Source of the DNA: Candidatus Anaerobutyricum stercoripullorum
GTDB lineage: Bacteria; Bacillota; Clostridia; Lachnospirales; Lachnospiraceae
Direction: 5' to 3'
Length of the DNA: 12,364 bases
Assembly (NCBI GenBank): GCA_019114885.1
Contig: DXEQ01000054.1
Location: 1 to 12,364 of the forward strand
The notes beneath the pieces were generated by a model. It made no database searches. It was not told the origin of the DNA and saw nothing but the letters and a program-made list of their open reading frames with translations. The position numbers and the translations under genes are program-made. This document shows, one piece after another, positions 12,089 to 12,364 of the stretch (position 1 is the first letter of the stretch; each line of letters starts with the position of its first letter).

Positions 12089-12364
12089 ATGGAAAAGATT
12101 TCAATCGCAAAAGAATTAAGTGAAAATTCTTATCCGGGAAGAGGAATTATTGTCGGCCGCTCTGCTGATGGGACAAAGGCAGTGACGGCGTATTTTATTA
12201 TGGGAAGAAGCGCCAACAGCCGCAACCGTATTTTCGTGGAGGACGGAGAAGGAATCCGCACGCAGGCATTTGACGAATCCAAACTGGAAGATCCGAGCCT
12301 GATCATCTATGCGCCGGTCCGTGTTCTCGGCAACAAGACCATCGTGACAAACGGCGACCAGACC
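12089..12364 (+). CDS. IMP cyclohydrolase, PurO-like, N-terminal part (runs off right edge)
   Basis: The first 92 codons are present with no stop. The product starts MEKISIAKELSENSYPGRGI and continues with AYFIMGRSANSRNRIF, IRTQAFD, DPSLIIYAPVR and TIVTNGDQT. These fit the stand-alone IMP cyclohydrolase family (PurO-like, NTN-hydrolase fold), which closes FAICAR to IMP, the last step of purine synthesis. In many Clostridia this protein is paired with a separate AICAR formyltransferase instead of the fused PurH; that gene would be expected to the right, outside the window. AAGGAGGA at 12076-12083 supports the start, 5-6 nt before the ATG. It has its own promoter, divergent from the lipoprotein operon. 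Assignment is from recalled family sequence features, with no search done. Confidence 0.82.
   Translation, partial: MEKISIAKELSENSYPGRGIIVGRSADGTKAVTAYFIMGRSANSRNRIFVEDGEGIRTQAFDESKLEDPSLIIYAPVRVLGNKTIVTNGDQT

Noticed and set aside
1..12364. CRISPR array, tRNA, rRNA, insertion sequence or phage genes
   Set aside because: No regularly spaced repeats, no cloverleaf or rRNA-like stretch, and no transposase, integrase or phage protein was seen on either strand.

Overview
The window looks like a chromosomal segment from an anaerobic Clostridia species, most likely a Lachnospiraceae-type gut Firmicute. The evidence is indirect: strong GGAGG-type ribosome binding sites, TTGxxx-17-TAxxxT promoters, a short Pta, an NAD-dependent glycerol dehydrogenase, and a stand-alone IMP cyclohydrolase of the PurO type. 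No phage, transposase, integrase, CRISPR array, rRNA or tRNA was seen. I do not see a clearly new multi-gene system. The more interesting points are in the control regions and in a few poorly known genes.

Layout. (1) At 1-253 (minus) is the start of a membrane M50-like zinc metalloprotease that runs off the window. It is divergent from an unrecognised membrane-anchored protein at 532-1377 (plus); a well-formed promoter faces each way. (2) Two fermentation genes follow on the plus strand, each with its own promoter and control site: pta (1513-2472, terminator at 2513-2538) and gldA (2684-3781, terminator at 3821-3856). A 17-bp palindrome lies over the -10 region of pta. A near-perfect Rex (NADH/NAD+ sensor) box lies between the promoter and start codon of gldA. 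(3) On the minus strand are a secreted SH3b-SH3b-NlpC/P60 cell-wall hydrolase (3901-4824) and, upstream of it, the sbcD-sbcC pair (9435 down to 4934, 4-bp overlap), which encodes the Mre11/Rad50-like nuclease complex. (4) An ASCH/PUA-like small protein (9652-10092, plus) is divergent from sbcD and carries an internal 4 x 30 bp tandem repeat. (5) A lipoprotein (10706-11908) and a CYTH-domain protein (10133-10687) form a two-gene minus-strand operon. (6) A PurO-like IMP cyclohydrolase starts at 12089 (plus) and runs off the right edge.

How the genes relate. pta (acetyl-CoA to acetyl-phosphate, ATP-yielding through acetate kinase) and gldA (NAD+/NADH exchange with polyols) are the two sides of fermentative energy and redox balance. 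The Rex-like box suggests that gldA at least responds to the NADH/NAD+ ratio. SbcCD serves DNA-end processing, the NlpC/P60 protein serves peptidoglycan turnover, and the final gene serves purine synthesis. Apart from the sbcDC and lipoprotein-CYTH operons, the genes appear to be independent transcription units. All promoter and operator calls are by eye.
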